Under the pieces are notes generated by a model. That model was given only the letters and a program-made list of their open reading frames with translations. It ran no database searches and was not told the origin of the DNA. This document shows, piece by piece, positions 53,742 through 63,500 of a stretch of DNA of 64,000 bases (position 1 is its first letter; each line of letters starts with the position of its first letter). Origin of the DNA: Actinomycetes bacterium (GTDB lineage Bacteria > Actinomycetota > Acidimicrobiia > Acidimicrobiales > JABEUL01). A program made the position numbers and the translations under genes. The stretch covers positions 62,001 to 126,000 of the forward strand of contig JAJZNL010000056.1 in NCBI GenBank assembly GCA_021852345.1, read 5' to 3'.

Positions 53742-53755
53742 TGATATAGATATCA
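53742..53755. promoter_or_regulatory. Palindrome upstream of the zinc-ribbon gene
   Basis: TGATAT-AG-ATATCA has 6-bp perfect arms. It lies 60 bp before the GTG of the gene at 53815, and is one of two palindromes in this spacer. Possible operator. Confidence 0.4.
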
Positions 53756-53789
53756 TCGCCATATTCCGACTTCAATTAATTAAAAATTA

Positions 53790-53814
53790 ATATAAATCGA
53801 TATGCGATTTATAT
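53790..53814. promoter_or_regulatory. 25-bp inverted repeat abutting the zinc-ribbon gene start
   Basis: ATATAAATCG (53790-53799) and CGATTTATAT (53805-53814) are perfect 10-bp arms around ATATG. The second arm ends at the base before the GTG. In the DNA this looks like an operator for a dimeric protein; in RNA it would form a hairpin over the translation start. It suggests tight control, possibly by the gene's own product. Confidence 0.55.
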
Positions 53815-54189
53815 GTGAAAAGATCCACCATGACCGATAACTCTAAATTTAGCAATGTTCAAAGTTCGCTGTTTGACACCGAACTTTGCGATCAGATCGA
53901 ACCTAAAGAAATTAAATACGAGTATTGGCCCGCCGATGCCACGATCGTAGGGTCTACATCCAAACTATTGCCATGCTGCAATAAAAAGGTCAGCGTTGTC
54001 CCTGGAACTAGAATCACAAAGAAGAGGTGTTCAAAATGCAAACGTACCTTTTATCCGAGTTTCAGTGTGTCAGACTATTTGACCGATAAGTTACAAAAGC
54101 CAGCCATAACCTTAACTTGGCATGATACATCATCAACCAAAAAAATATCACCTAATCAATCGAGCGACCAATTAACGTTCACCTATTGA
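53815..54189 (+). CDS. Small zinc-ribbon protein with QSSLF motif, unknown function
   Basis: Not recognised. The 124-aa protein (119 aa if ATG 53830 is used) has QSSLF at residues 16-20, resembling the QxxLF sliding-clamp-binding peptide. A four-Cys ribbon follows: LPCC (54-55) and RCSKC (72-75) with FYPSF. The rest is polar. No signal or TM. It sits immediately after the 25-bp inverted repeat and converges with addA. A zinc ribbon plus clamp-like peptide would fit a DNA-linked role, but this is inference. Confidence 0.6.
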   Translation: MKRSTMTDNSKFSNVQSSLFDTELCDQIEPKEIKYEYWPADATIVGSTSKLLPCCNKKVSVVPGTRITKKRCSKCKRTFYPSFSVSDYLTDKLQKPAITLTWHDTSSTKKISPNQSSDQLTFTY

Positions 54190-54264
54190 ACTACAGTGAT
54201 TCAGAATCGAAATTTTCACAAATCTATCATTGCAGATATTTTTTGTGCCAACTGATTACACCGA

Positions 54265-57200
54265 TTAGTTTAACGAAGATATTAGATTCGGTATCTCTTT
54301 GTCCAGCACTTTCGAGGTTAACTTCATTTCGTAACCGCCCTGATCGGCTAACATCAAAAATATAACCTCCGAAACCGGTTTATTCATCAAAACGTTAATA
54401 CCATAAGCATAAGCTATTCCTTGGGCCTCATAGTCTTTTTTTAAATTCTCAAGTTCAGCTTCATCTGACAGCGCTGTGGTTTTATAATCCACAATAGTTA
54501 GAGAGTCTTCAAATTCTATCAACAGATCTATGAATCCTTCCAATATAAAATTCTTTTTATTTGGACTGCAAACTGGCACTCCGATATAAACTTCTTTGTA
54601 ATGATTGCGTTGGGAGGCTTGTTTGATACAAGCTGAATTTAATGCATGATTTATCAGCTTGGCAACCCTTGACTTCTGATCTGAAACTTCAAATTCGCTG
54701 ACCGCTTCGGAAACAATATCGTCTACATAAACTTTAAATTTGCCTTCGGGTAGCTCTACAGACTTTTTAAAATCAATTAATTCCAGCGCTTTATGGACCG
54801 TAGTCCCGATTCTGGCACCCATAGGTCCTTTTGAAGAGCTTGGTAAATTAGTGGCATAGCTCAATCTATCATCTTCAATCGCTTGAGCAATTTGGGCCGT
54901 AGTAACCCTCCTATTTAAACTACTTGGCGTAACGATATGGTGTGTTTTTAATTGACGGCTAACTTGAAGTACCCTTTCGTTAACTTGATCAATTACCTTT
55001 TTAATGTCATTTTCATCAGATACTACAAGATTAGTTTTGTCGTTTGTTATAGGTTCAAAATCACAAATCAAATTATCTACATCCAATTCTTTATAAGCAA
55101 ACTTAGATATGATTTCAAAAAAACATTCGACTATACCTTTATCTATACCTTTATCTACAACTTTATCTATACAATTCTCTTTATCCATGCAATTGTCTGT
55201 GTCGCTATCAATGCCGGCTTCATCTGCAACAATAGACTCATTTTCAAAATTAAACGGACGATCCAAGCTGACTAAATCAATAAACATTAGCTCTTTTGCC
55301 CTCGTACAGGCAACATAGAGTCGACGGATCGCCTCGAAGTCGGTAACCTTAATCTTTAAATCTTTAGTATTACATTCGTTATTGATATGAACATCGGCGA
55401 TCTTTGGATTTGATTCAAAATCACACGCCACCAAAATATTATTTGCGGCGTTTGGCTCAAGGTTTTTAAGGCCAGTTAGAAATACAACATTATACTCAAG
55501 CCCCTTTGCCGCATGTATCGTTACTATTCTCACAGCATCATAATCTTCTTCAAATATCGAAATATCACTAAAATCAGCCGACCATTGCCGTAAATACTCA
55601 AGCCAGTCAATTAGTTTGGTCAAAGTGAGGTTGCCGGCCTTAATAAAATCATAGGCTGCATAGATAAAATTATTCAGCTTACTTATTGCGTCACGATATT
55701 TAGGATAAAGCACTGCGGTAACTTTGACATAAAACTCTTGCAATATTTCATCGAAAATTTCGTCAAACGGTTGCTGAGATACAGCCTTGTTGTATTTAAG
55801 CACCAAGTTAATGAGTTTGTTATTTGATAGTGTCACATCGGCCTCATTACCGGTAGATAATTTAAATTTACTTATAAAAGAACACAGTTCCTCTTGGCCC
55901 AGCGAATTTGGAATATCCGCCAATAGATAGACCCACGAGTTTAGGTCTGTCGGATCGAGAATCACCTTCAATAAAGATACAAGCGATTTAACCGTATCCG
56001 CCTTCATGATGTCGCTTTTTAACTCAAACTTGCAGGGGATGTCGTACTTTTCCAAAGCAAATACAATCTGATCTATTGCAGTTCTAGTCGGAACTATTAT
56101 TGCAATATCGTTAAAACTAATTGGATCGGACTCTTCGTTAAATTTAATCTTTTTATCAACCAAAAATCTTATAGTTCTCGCAATTTTTTCTGAGCTGTAC
56201 TCCATGAGCTCTTGTACCTTTAAACCAGATTTTACGGGTTTAGTTGATTTTTTTGTAGCTGACATTTCATTTTCGGCCAAATCATCTAAGTTGAAATTTT
56301 GCTCATTCGATTCTTGGTTTAAATCATCTAAAATGTCTCCGTTGGTTTCTTTCACGCTGTCTTTATATGTTATATAAAATACCTTTTGGTCTTGAAGATC
56401 ACCAAATTCGACAATAGCAGTGTGTTCTTTCTGCAGCTCTAAATCCTGGATGGTGTTAAATTTTGGATCTTTGTCAAACAGCGGTTTAAAGGTCTGATTA
56501 ACCCAGTTGATAATTTCCGGTTGTGATCTAAAATTCGACAAGAGATAGGAAATCTCCATTTTTCTATCATTATCATTGGGAATATCAAAGGCCTTCTTTG
56601 TCTCAAAGTACAGATCTAAATTCGCATTCCTAAAGGCATATATCGACTGTTTAGGATCTCCGACAAAAAATATTTTTAAATCTTTATCTATCTCTTGTGC
56701 GCCTTGAGTAATTAGGTTTAATAGCTGATACTGCCTGTAATCGGTATCCTGATATTCATCGACGGAAATATATTTATACTGGCTTGCAATCTCTTGCCGT
56801 ATAGATTCATTGTTTTCTAAGAGTTTGACTGAATGCTTAAGTAAATCCTCAAAACTTAAATAGCCTTTCTTAAATAACGTCTTATTCAATTTAACCAACT
56901 CGTTTATCGCTACATACAGATACAGTTTGAGTAAATTACTAAAATACCCACTTAAAGTTATCTTTAAATTGTTGATGGTTTCTCTTACCTCTTCTACGTA
57001 ATCTCCTTGTTCTTCACCCGCACCTTTCCAATTTGCACGCACTCCAATTTTTCTTGAGTTGAATTTTAAAAGTCCCAATTTTGAATATCTATATTTACCG
57101 CTATTTTGATATTGATCGGAAATTTCGCCCATATTTAATGGCTTTTCATCTGTGTCGCCATTTTGAGAAACCGTGACCGTGTTCTCGACATTAAACAGAT

Positions 57201-57915
57201 GCGCATTTTCTAAATCTTCAAATAGATTTAATATGTACAGATAAAGCTTGTCTTGGTTGTCCGTACAGTATCTCAAAGAATCGTATAACTTTTGTATTAT
57301 GGTTTGAATCTCATCTTCAAAGACTGGAATGTTATCATACAACGATTCTGTATCCACCGGCTGTAGATCAATTTTTCGCAAAACGTCGATCAGACCCGTT
57401 AAGTTACCTCTATCAAAACTACCTCTATTCGGATAGGCATCGTTCAAAGCTTTAATTAACTCATAGTGAGTGTTTTTTATCTCAAGTTCAATCTTTTGAT
57501 ACTCCTGGAATATCTCATAATCATTACTTAAGATGTTAAATGAAAACGGAATTCCGGCTTCGGTTGAATATTTGGTAAGAATTTTGTGAGCAAACCCGTG
57601 AATGGTGCTCAAGATAAAATCCTCGATATGATCAATGGCATATTTCAAGTTTTTATACTCTTCGGTCTCAAAATCGAAATCTTTTAATCGAACTTGCATC
57701 GTTTCAAATAAACGGCTCTTTAGCTCAACCGCTGCCGCTTCAGTAAATGTTATAGCGACGATATCTTTGGGTTTTGCGGTGCCTATTTGAATTAAATACG
57801 TCAACCTATTTATCAAAGCAGCAGTTTTACCTGCTCCAGCACCGGCTTCAATAAAAAAAGAGCGATCTGTTTCAGATTCAATTCTGACTCGAGTGTTAAA
57901 TTCTTCTTTGTCCAC
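54265..57915 (-). CDS. addA: AddA-type helicase-nuclease subunit
   Basis: The 1216-aa subunit of a double-strand-break end resection complex. N-terminal UvrD-like helicase: FIEAGAGAGKTAALINRL (Walker A at 25-31), AITFTEAAAVELKSRL, ISVDEYQDTDYRQYQLL, FFVGDPKQSIYAFRNA, ...RIVTIHAAKGLEYNVVFL. C-terminal PD-(D/E)XK nuclease: GTTVHKALELIDF, GFIDLLIEFEDSLTIVDYKT (about 1110-1130). A 12-bp repeat at 55130-55177 encodes DKGIDKGIV-like residues. Starts at GTG 57915, 27 bp after the addB stop. Mycobacteria use AdnAB or RecBCD; this one pairs with an AddB-like partner. Confidence 0.9.
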   Translation of the reverse strand: MDKEEFNTRVRIESETDRSFFIEAGAGAGKTAALINRLTYLIQIGTAKPKDIVAITFTEAAAVELKSRLFETMQVRLKDFDFETEEYKNLKYAIDHIEDFILSTIHGFAHKILTKYSTEAGIPFSFNILSNDYEIFQEYQKIELEIKNTHYELIKALNDAYPNRGSFDRGNLTGLIDVLRKIDLQPVDTESLYDNIPVFEDEIQTIIQKLYDSLRYCTDNQDKLYLYILNLFEDLENAHLFNVENTVTVSQNGDTDEKPLNMGEISDQYQNSGKYRYSKLGLLKFNSRKIGVRANWKGAGEEQGDYVEEVRETINNLKITLSGYFSNLLKLYLYVAINELVKLNKTLFKKGYLSFEDLLKHSVKLLENNESIRQEIASQYKYISVDEYQDTDYRQYQLLNLITQGAQEIDKDLKIFFVGDPKQSIYAFRNANLDLYFETKKAFDIPNDNDRKMEISYLLSNFRSQPEIINWVNQTFKPLFDKDPKFNTIQDLELQKEHTAIVEFGDLQDQKVFYITYKDSVKETNGDILDDLNQESNEQNFNLDDLAENEMSATKKSTKPVKSGLKVQELMEYSSEKIARTIRFLVDKKIKFNEESDPISFNDIAIIVPTRTAIDQIVFALEKYDIPCKFELKSDIMKADTVKSLVSLLKVILDPTDLNSWVYLLADIPNSLGQEELCSFISKFKLSTGNEADVTLSNNKLINLVLKYNKAVSQQPFDEIFDEILQEFYVKVTAVLYPKYRDAISKLNNFIYAAYDFIKAGNLTLTKLIDWLEYLRQWSADFSDISIFEEDYDAVRIVTIHAAKGLEYNVVFLTGLKNLEPNAANNILVACDFESNPKIADVHINNECNTKDLKIKVTDFEAIRRLYVACTRAKELMFIDLVSLDRPFNFENESIVADEAGIDSDTDNCMDKENCIDKVVDKGIDKGIVECFFEIISKFAYKELDVDNLICDFEPITNDKTNLVVSDENDIKKVIDQVNERVLQVSRQLKTHHIVTPSSLNRRVTTAQIAQAIEDDRLSYATNLPSSSKGPMGARIGTTVHKALELIDFKKSVELPEGKFKVYVDDIVSEAVSEFEVSDQKSRVAKLINHALNSACIKQASQRNHYKEVYIGVPVCSPNKKNFILEGFIDLLIEFEDSLTIVDYKTTALSDEAELENLKKDYEAQGIAYAYGINVLMNKPVSEVIFLMLADQGGYEMKLTSKVLDKEIPNLISSLN

Positions 57916-57942
57916 AATAATTTCGCTTTAATACTGTCTAAA

Positions 57943-60900
57943 TTAATCTTGGCTGGTGCTGGAGATCCTGCCGATTATTGAATTTTGATAATTTGAGCTC
58001 CAATTACCTTTAGTTCGGTCTTTGCATATCTCTTTGTAACTGCAATAATCGCAATTGCCGTCACTGGCTTTTGCCGGGAATTCACCGGCCAGAATGCCTT
58101 CTGAAACAGTATTAATCAAACTGTCAATATTTTCATACACCTTATCGGTTAACTGGCCACTATAACTGTTTCGATCTACGCTAAAAGGAAACTCATAACT
58201 AAATTGAATATTGGCAACTGATTCTTCATCTGGTTCTAGCTGATCGCATTTTTTAAACATCCAACCGTAAAAAATAGTTTGCAATATATCAGGAGCTTCT
58301 AAATAATCTTCTATCGCAATTTCATTTATTTTACCTAAAGGCTTTTCATAACGGGTTTTAATGCTTTTGATTCGGTCCGTGACTTTATAGTCCCTAAAAA
58401 CTGCTGTACTAGACTTGTACTTTTCAAACCTGTCTATCTTGCCTCTAAAGCACACATTGACATTTGATATGTTGGTTTCGTATGTTATCGATCGTTCTGA
58501 ATCTAAATCCGTAAGACCATTGTCAACATAGTTTCTAAACTGTTTTAACTCTTCAAGCAAAGCGACTTTAAGCAACTTTTTTTGTGAGTCCAAAAGCCTT
58601 TTTTCGTAATCATTTTGATTTACAATTTGCAAGCTAAATGAGTCACAATATTTTTCAATAGAGATGTTTATTAAACGACGAATTTTGTCTGGATCGTCAG
58701 ACCACAAATTCTTATCTTGAATTGCATTTTCCTTAATTGAATTTTCCTTAATTGAATTTTCCTTAATTGAATTTTTAAGCGCGATGTTAAAGTAATTTAA
58801 TGAGCAGTGTAAGGCAGTGCCTTTGGCTCTCTGTGACGAAGGAAGCTGTAAATCCAGTTCATTGACATTATCGAGACCCAAAACGTAAGAGTAATAATAT
58901 AGTTTTGGACACCTAAGATATGCTTTAATTTTATAGAAGTTTAAATTAAGTTGAGAATCACTGAGATAATCGTACTCTAAGCTTTCGGTTAGTTCCAACT
59001 CTTTTAATTCTAAATTATTTCTTTTAAGCAACTCATTTTTACTATGTAAATCTAATCCATCTACTTTAAATTTGACATGTTGAAAAAAATCGGTATCTTG
59101 TAAATCGAGATTATTGTCAGAGATTTTAATAAAATAACTCAGCAGAGCATCTGCCTGATTTAACAGGCTATTGGGAGAATCCAAATATACGCTAAAGTAT
59201 GACGGGTACCTGACATAGTACGGTTGATCTTTAAATTTAATTAAGTCTTTGGCCACAATTCCATTGAATCCGTCGACCGGGTTTTCTGCTTTAGCTTTTT
59301 CGGCAAGATATAGAAAGAAGAATCTTGAAACGACTGATTTTTTTGACGAAACTATCTCATTTAAAGGACAGAAAAATCTGACTGCTTTGGCTGACCTTAC
59401 GCTACTTTCCAACTTAAGTAATTGATCCAACATATTAGCTCTTGAGTCATTGCCCAAATACTGCAAAAGCTCGTTTGACAGCATCAGCTCATCAGAGCCC
59501 CCCGAAGGCAAAATACCTTCGAGTAGACCTAGAACGTAGAGGCGGTTTGTCAGAATACCGCCTGAGGTGTCGAGATTTCCATAATTAATTCCATTCCCAA
59601 TTACAGGAATCAACGACCAGCTACTGCCCAAAAAACTAGTCAGAACCTGGACAATATGCTCTTGACTCACCTCGAACAATTCGACCTCTAAAGCCTTCAA
59701 CTCTTCCAACAAATTATTAAAGTCATACAATGCTTTCAGTTGCTGTGAAGTTGAAAAAAGCTGTTCATCTAAGTTTTCTCCGAATAGCAAATCTCTGTGA
59801 AGTTTAAGCCACGATACGACCTGATTCCAATCAACTAAATTTTCGATTTCCTTTACACTGTTTTCAAATTCACATAATTTCGGATCTACCGCCAAAATGT
59901 AATCGGGATTAGTGGCAGCTGCTCGACGAAGGTCAGACTTTAGAGTATAGATTGATTTGGTTTTCAGGTCCAAAAGTTTTTGCAAAACTGAATCTTGTAA
60001 TACGGACAGTAAGTCCCAAAGTTCGAATCCGCCGTATCCGTTTTGAATATAAGATACAAAACGACTTAAAACCATTCCCACATAAGACTGTGATATGTCC
60101 GCTGGAATGAATCCGTTGCAATCAATTGAAGAATGGTTGATGGTCTTAAGCAGCGATTTCCCATATCCGCTACTTTGAGCAAGAATCGTTAAATTATACG
60201 GGCTTTCGCCCTCAAGAATGTCCTCGCTTATTTCGTTATTCAATGCCGCAATTTCAGCAGCCGCATCTGTGGTAACTATAAATTTAAAATCTGGATTTTT
60301 AATGACAGCTCGGTCCATAGAACTGTCATCGGTTACACAATCTTTAAGGTTGGTATTTGTCGGATCGTTATTAAAAATATTGCAAAGAGGCCCGAGTATC
60401 TTTAAATAGATATGCTCTTGAATTTCCCTTAAGGGCGAGCTACCGACAATAAATTTTAAATTTTGACTGAAAACTGATTCATCCAAATTAGATGATTGCA
60501 GTATCTTTAGCAGTTGTTCAATTTGGTGGTCGATAAGCAATTCAGGCAGGTAAAATACCGTGGGTACAAATTTATCTGCATCAACCTGATTTTTATATGT
60601 GTTGTCATTTCGAATACCGAGGCCGAACCTACTAAAAAGACGGTTTCGATCTTCGAGGTTCTTAATTACGCTTTGATATAAAGATATTAGGCTCCGTGTT
60701 TTCCGATCCAGTTTTTTTGACTCATCGACCTTTTTAATAAAATCATAAAATGCGCTGCTCCGATCGAGTTTTTTTAATAAAACAGCAAGCCGAGTCCGTG
60801 TGGGTAGATGATTTCTAAATTCATAAAAATACGAACCTGGATCATTTTCAAGGCAATTCCAAATAACCGCATCAATTAACAGACCGGAAGCAATTTTATT

Positions 60901-61170
60901 TTTAGACTCGAATAGATCATCGCAAAATCGGTCAAAATCGGTAAACTCTACGTTAATCAACCCAATTTTAAGGTTATTTTCAGAAGAGTTGTCAACTAAC
61001 AGGCTGCCCAAATAATCAAGTAGGTTATGTCTTAAATACAGTGCCTTGGATTTTGAACTTACTATAACTCGTACACCCCTAAAAGGATCTTCGTTCTTAA
61101 AGTTCTTTATTACTTCATTTAAAATTTTTAGGCTCTGGGATCCGTAGTTAACCTTGTACAGAGTTTCCAT
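57943..61170 (-). CDS. addB: AddB-type helicase-like nuclease subunit
   Basis: The 1075-aa partner of AddA. The N-terminus VNYGSQSLKILNEVIKNF aligns with a degenerate Walker A, as expected for an inactive helicase scaffold. The C-terminal nuclease has RCPKLYYYSYVLG (about 752), RGKIDRFEKY (about 908) and FRDYKV (about 925). The Cys of RCPKLYYY plus CDYCSYKEIC (about 1045-1055) match the 4Fe-4S cluster of AddB. Three perfect 15-bp repeats at 58726-58770 encode SIKEN. No Shine-Dalgarno; TATAGT at 61182-61177 lies 6 nt before the ATG. First gene of the addBA operon. Confidence 0.88.
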   Translation of the reverse strand: METLYKVNYGSQSLKILNEVIKNFKNEDPFRGVRVIVSSKSKALYLRHNLLDYLGSLLVDNSSENNLKIGLINVEFTDFDRFCDDLFESKNKIASGLLIDAVIWNCLENDPGSYFYEFRNHLPTRTRLAVLLKKLDRSSAFYDFIKKVDESKKLDRKTRSLISLYQSVIKNLEDRNRLFSRFGLGIRNDNTYKNQVDADKFVPTVFYLPELLIDHQIEQLLKILQSSNLDESVFSQNLKFIVGSSPLREIQEHIYLKILGPLCNIFNNDPTNTNLKDCVTDDSSMDRAVIKNPDFKFIVTTDAAAEIAALNNEISEDILEGESPYNLTILAQSSGYGKSLLKTINHSSIDCNGFIPADISQSYVGMVLSRFVSYIQNGYGGFELWDLLSVLQDSVLQKLLDLKTKSIYTLKSDLRRAAATNPDYILAVDPKLCEFENSVKEIENLVDWNQVVSWLKLHRDLLFGENLDEQLFSTSQQLKALYDFNNLLEELKALEVELFEVSQEHIVQVLTSFLGSSWSLIPVIGNGINYGNLDTSGGILTNRLYVLGLLEGILPSGGSDELMLSNELLQYLGNDSRANMLDQLLKLESSVRSAKAVRFFCPLNEIVSSKKSVVSRFFFLYLAEKAKAENPVDGFNGIVAKDLIKFKDQPYYVRYPSYFSVYLDSPNSLLNQADALLSYFIKISDNNLDLQDTDFFQHVKFKVDGLDLHSKNELLKRNNLELKELELTESLEYDYLSDSQLNLNFYKIKAYLRCPKLYYYSYVLGLDNVNELDLQLPSSQRAKGTALHCSLNYFNIALKNSIKENSIKENSIKENAIQDKNLWSDDPDKIRRLINISIEKYCDSFSLQIVNQNDYEKRLLDSQKKLLKVALLEELKQFRNYVDNGLTDLDSERSITYETNISNVNVCFRGKIDRFEKYKSSTAVFRDYKVTDRIKSIKTRYEKPLGKINEIAIEDYLEAPDILQTIFYGWMFKKCDQLEPDEESVANIQFSYEFPFSVDRNSYSGQLTDKVYENIDSLINTVSEGILAGEFPAKASDGNCDYCSYKEICKDRTKGNWSSNYQNSIIGRISSTSQD

Positions 61171-61176
61171 AGTTAA

Positions 61177-61199
61177 ACTATATCCAATAACTGCTACAA
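61177..61199 (-). promoter_or_regulatory. Putative addBA promoter resembling the PafBC-controlled motif
   Basis: Reading the minus strand, TTGTA (61199-61195), 12 nt, then TATAGT (61182-61177) and 6 nt to the ATG. This spacing resembles the RecA-NDp promoter motif recognised by PafBC in mycobacteria (TTGTC..., then TAnnnT), but the fifth base is A instead of C and the next bases differ. A TAnnnT exactly 6 nt from the ATG also fits a leaderless start. Confidence 0.4.
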
Positions 61200-61309
61200 A
61201 AATATTGACCCCGATAATTTAATCCTAAAATTAACTCAAGCCAATCTATAAACCTATTTTTTCCGTTTATTAAAAGTCTGTAACCAAGCCGTTATAGGCG
61301 AATTTGATA

Positions 61310-62056
61310 CTACTGCGGCCCAGGAATATTTCTAAAATTAAACGGCTCACTGGCTCTTCCAGGTATAACATACCAACAATTTCCGCTTTGATTCGATTCC
61401 AAAATCTGTTCAAAAGTATCGGCTACATCGGAAACATCTAGAATAGGGAAGTTTGCCTGTACTAAAAACTCTTTGGCCATTGCAATGATATCTGTATCTA
61501 CAAAAGAGGGGCACAACGCATTAATTTCTATTCGTTTATCACTTAAGTAGTTTGGTCCTACGGCTCTGACTAACCCAACCACACCGTGCTTCGTCACCGT
61601 ATAAAAAGGATCCAAAGACAGTCCCATTAATCCGGCTATCGATGCTGTTGCGATTATCTTACCGCCGTTAAGTTTGAGCATTTGAGTGATCGCCGCATCC
61701 ATTCCGTAAACAACACCGTCTAAATTTATCGAAGTTATCTTTTTATAGGCTTCTATCGTATTTTCATTTCCAAATGTCACACCGCTTGCAATTCCCGCAT
61801 TCAAATGAACTATATCCAATCCGCCGAATGTATCTATTGCGTACTGAATAAGTTTTCTGTTGTCATTTTCAATTGAGACATCACAGAAAACATATTTACA
61901 ACCAATTTCATCTGCAGCCAACTGGCCAAGTTTTTCGTTGATATCGCCTATTACGACTGAAGCTCCCCCTGATACGAGCCTACTTGCCACAGCCTTTCCT
62001 ATTCCTTTGGCTCCGCCGGTTATAACGGCCACCTTATCGCTATATTTTCCGCTCAC
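61310..62056 (-). CDS. Short-chain dehydrogenase/reductase
   Basis: The 248-aa classical SDR has AVITGGAKGIGKAVASRL (cofactor Rossmann), CDVS, HLNAGIASG (NAG), catalytic Ser in TASIAGLMGL and YTVTK (Tyr-x3-Lys). A C-terminal segment shows PSFVDTDIIAM. It starts at GTG 62056 with AAGGAG 5 nt upstream and lies 32 bp after the acyl-CoA dehydrogenase; they are probably co-transcribed. Substrate unknown. Confidence 0.9.
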   Translation of the reverse strand: MSGKYSDKVAVITGGAKGIGKAVASRLVSGGASVVIGDINEKLGQLAADEIGCKYVFCDVSIENDNRKLIQYAIDTFGGLDIVHLNAGIASGVTFGNENTIEAYKKITSINLDGVVYGMDAAITQMLKLNGGKIIATASIAGLMGLSLDPFYTVTKHGVVGLVRAVGPNYLSDKRIEINALCPSFVDTDIIAMAKEFLVQANFPILDVSDVADTFEQILESNQSGNCWYVIPGRASEPFNFRNIPGPQ

Positions 62057-62088
62057 GGTTCTCCTTTATAAATATAAATATGTTAACA

Positions 62089-63324
62089 CTATAGGGGTAG
62101 ATCACCCAGGTTTGCACCGGCGGCTTTTGTATCCCTATAAAGAGAAATCACCCTGTCGGCTATTCTCCACTGGTGGATCTCATCGGCTCCATCTGCCAAT
62201 CTTGCCCACCTAGCATGCTGAAACATTGTCGCAAGCGGTGTGTCGGTAGAATAACCTAATGCTCCGTGAACTTGAATTGCTCTGTCCACTATCCTATTAA
62301 GTGAATTTGCAACAAAGTGTTTTGCCATGGAGACTTCTGTCTTAAAATCTTCCTGTCGGTCAATCTTATATGCGGCATGTAAAATCATTAATTTGCACTG
62401 ATAAATTTCCATTGCAGAATCTGCGATCAACCATTGAATGCCCTGCTTTTCGGCCAAGTATGATCCATGGGAGTATCGTCCGATTGCCCTATCGATCATC
62501 ATGTCCAATGCCACCTCGGCTTGAGCCAACCAACGCATGCAATGCGCTAATCTTGCCGGTCCGAGACGGTACTGTCCAAGTTTGTGACCGTTGCCCCTAC
62601 CGCCTAATATTGCGCTGTCGGTAACCCTGACATCTTCCAGTAAGATCTCCGAATGACCGGTGGAACCGTGCATGGTTTCAATCTCTCGTACCTCATTCCA
62701 ACCCTTTGTCGAAGTTTCGACAATAAAAGCCGTGTTAGAGCCTCTGAAACCGGGCTCAACGTCCATTTCGGTTCTAGCAATCACAATTGCAAAACTTGCG
62801 CGCCTTGCGTTGGAGATAAACCACTTATGCCCGTTTATAACCCATTCATCACCGTCTTTCACCGCCGTAGTTTTTATAAGTGTGGGATCGCTTCCAGCTA
62901 CTTCGGGTTCAGTCATCGCAAAACATGACATCATGTTTCCTTCGCACAGAGGTCTAAGATACTTCTCTTTCTGCTCGTCGGTTCCCCAATGGTACAGCGT
63001 ATGCATATTGCCTTCGTCTGGAGCCTGACAGTTTAATATCCACGGACCCAGTCTGGTTCTGCCGGCTTCGGCTTGTACCATAGCCATTTCAACATGGCTC
63101 AGCCCCAGTCCTCCGAACTCTTTAGGCATGTGCGGAAGCCAAAGCCCTTCTTTCTTTGCCTGTTCTCTCAAATCTAATATCGTCAAAATATAGTCTTGTC
63201 GAGCTAATAACTTTTCTTCGTCATCAAAATCAGAAATTGCGGGGATGACTTTATTATCCATAAAATCTTTTACTTTTTTTCTTATCTTTTCGACATTTTC
63301 ATCCAAAGTGAAATCAATTGCCAT
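62089..63324 (-). CDS. Acyl-CoA dehydrogenase family protein
   Basis: The 411-aa FAD enzyme has CFAMTEPEVAGSDPTLIKTT (FAD/substrate motif), WVINGHKWFISNA, GRGNGHKLGQYRLGPARLAH and the C-terminal IQVHGALGYSTDTPL with DGADEIHQWRIADRVI. Length normal. AAGGAG lies 7 nt before the ATG. It is the first gene of a pair with the SDR. Which acyl-CoA it oxidises is not determined. Confidence 0.9.
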   Translation of the reverse strand: MAIDFTLDENVEKIRKKVKDFMDNKVIPAISDFDDEEKLLARQDYILTILDLREQAKKEGLWLPHMPKEFGGLGLSHVEMAMVQAEAGRTRLGPWILNCQAPDEGNMHTLYHWGTDEQKEKYLRPLCEGNMMSCFAMTEPEVAGSDPTLIKTTAVKDGDEWVINGHKWFISNARRASFAIVIARTEMDVEPGFRGSNTAFIVETSTKGWNEVREIETMHGSTGHSEILLEDVRVTDSAILGGRGNGHKLGQYRLGPARLAHCMRWLAQAEVALDMMIDRAIGRYSHGSYLAEKQGIQWLIADSAMEIYQCKLMILHAAYKIDRQEDFKTEVSMAKHFVANSLNRIVDRAIQVHGALGYSTDTPLATMFQHARWARLADGADEIHQWRIADRVISLYRDTKAAGANLGDLPL

Positions 63325-63500
63325 ATTTGTCTCCTTATTTTTTATTAATAACTGCTGAATAGATGCTTTTGCCCGGTTGGACCGGTTGCTAGCGCTAAAC
63401 CTCGAAGCACTGCAAATCGTCGTTTCTTCAAAATTAAATTTACATATGCTTTCAACTCTGATTCCCTTTAAATATCCTTTTAAATTTCCCTTTAATCCTG

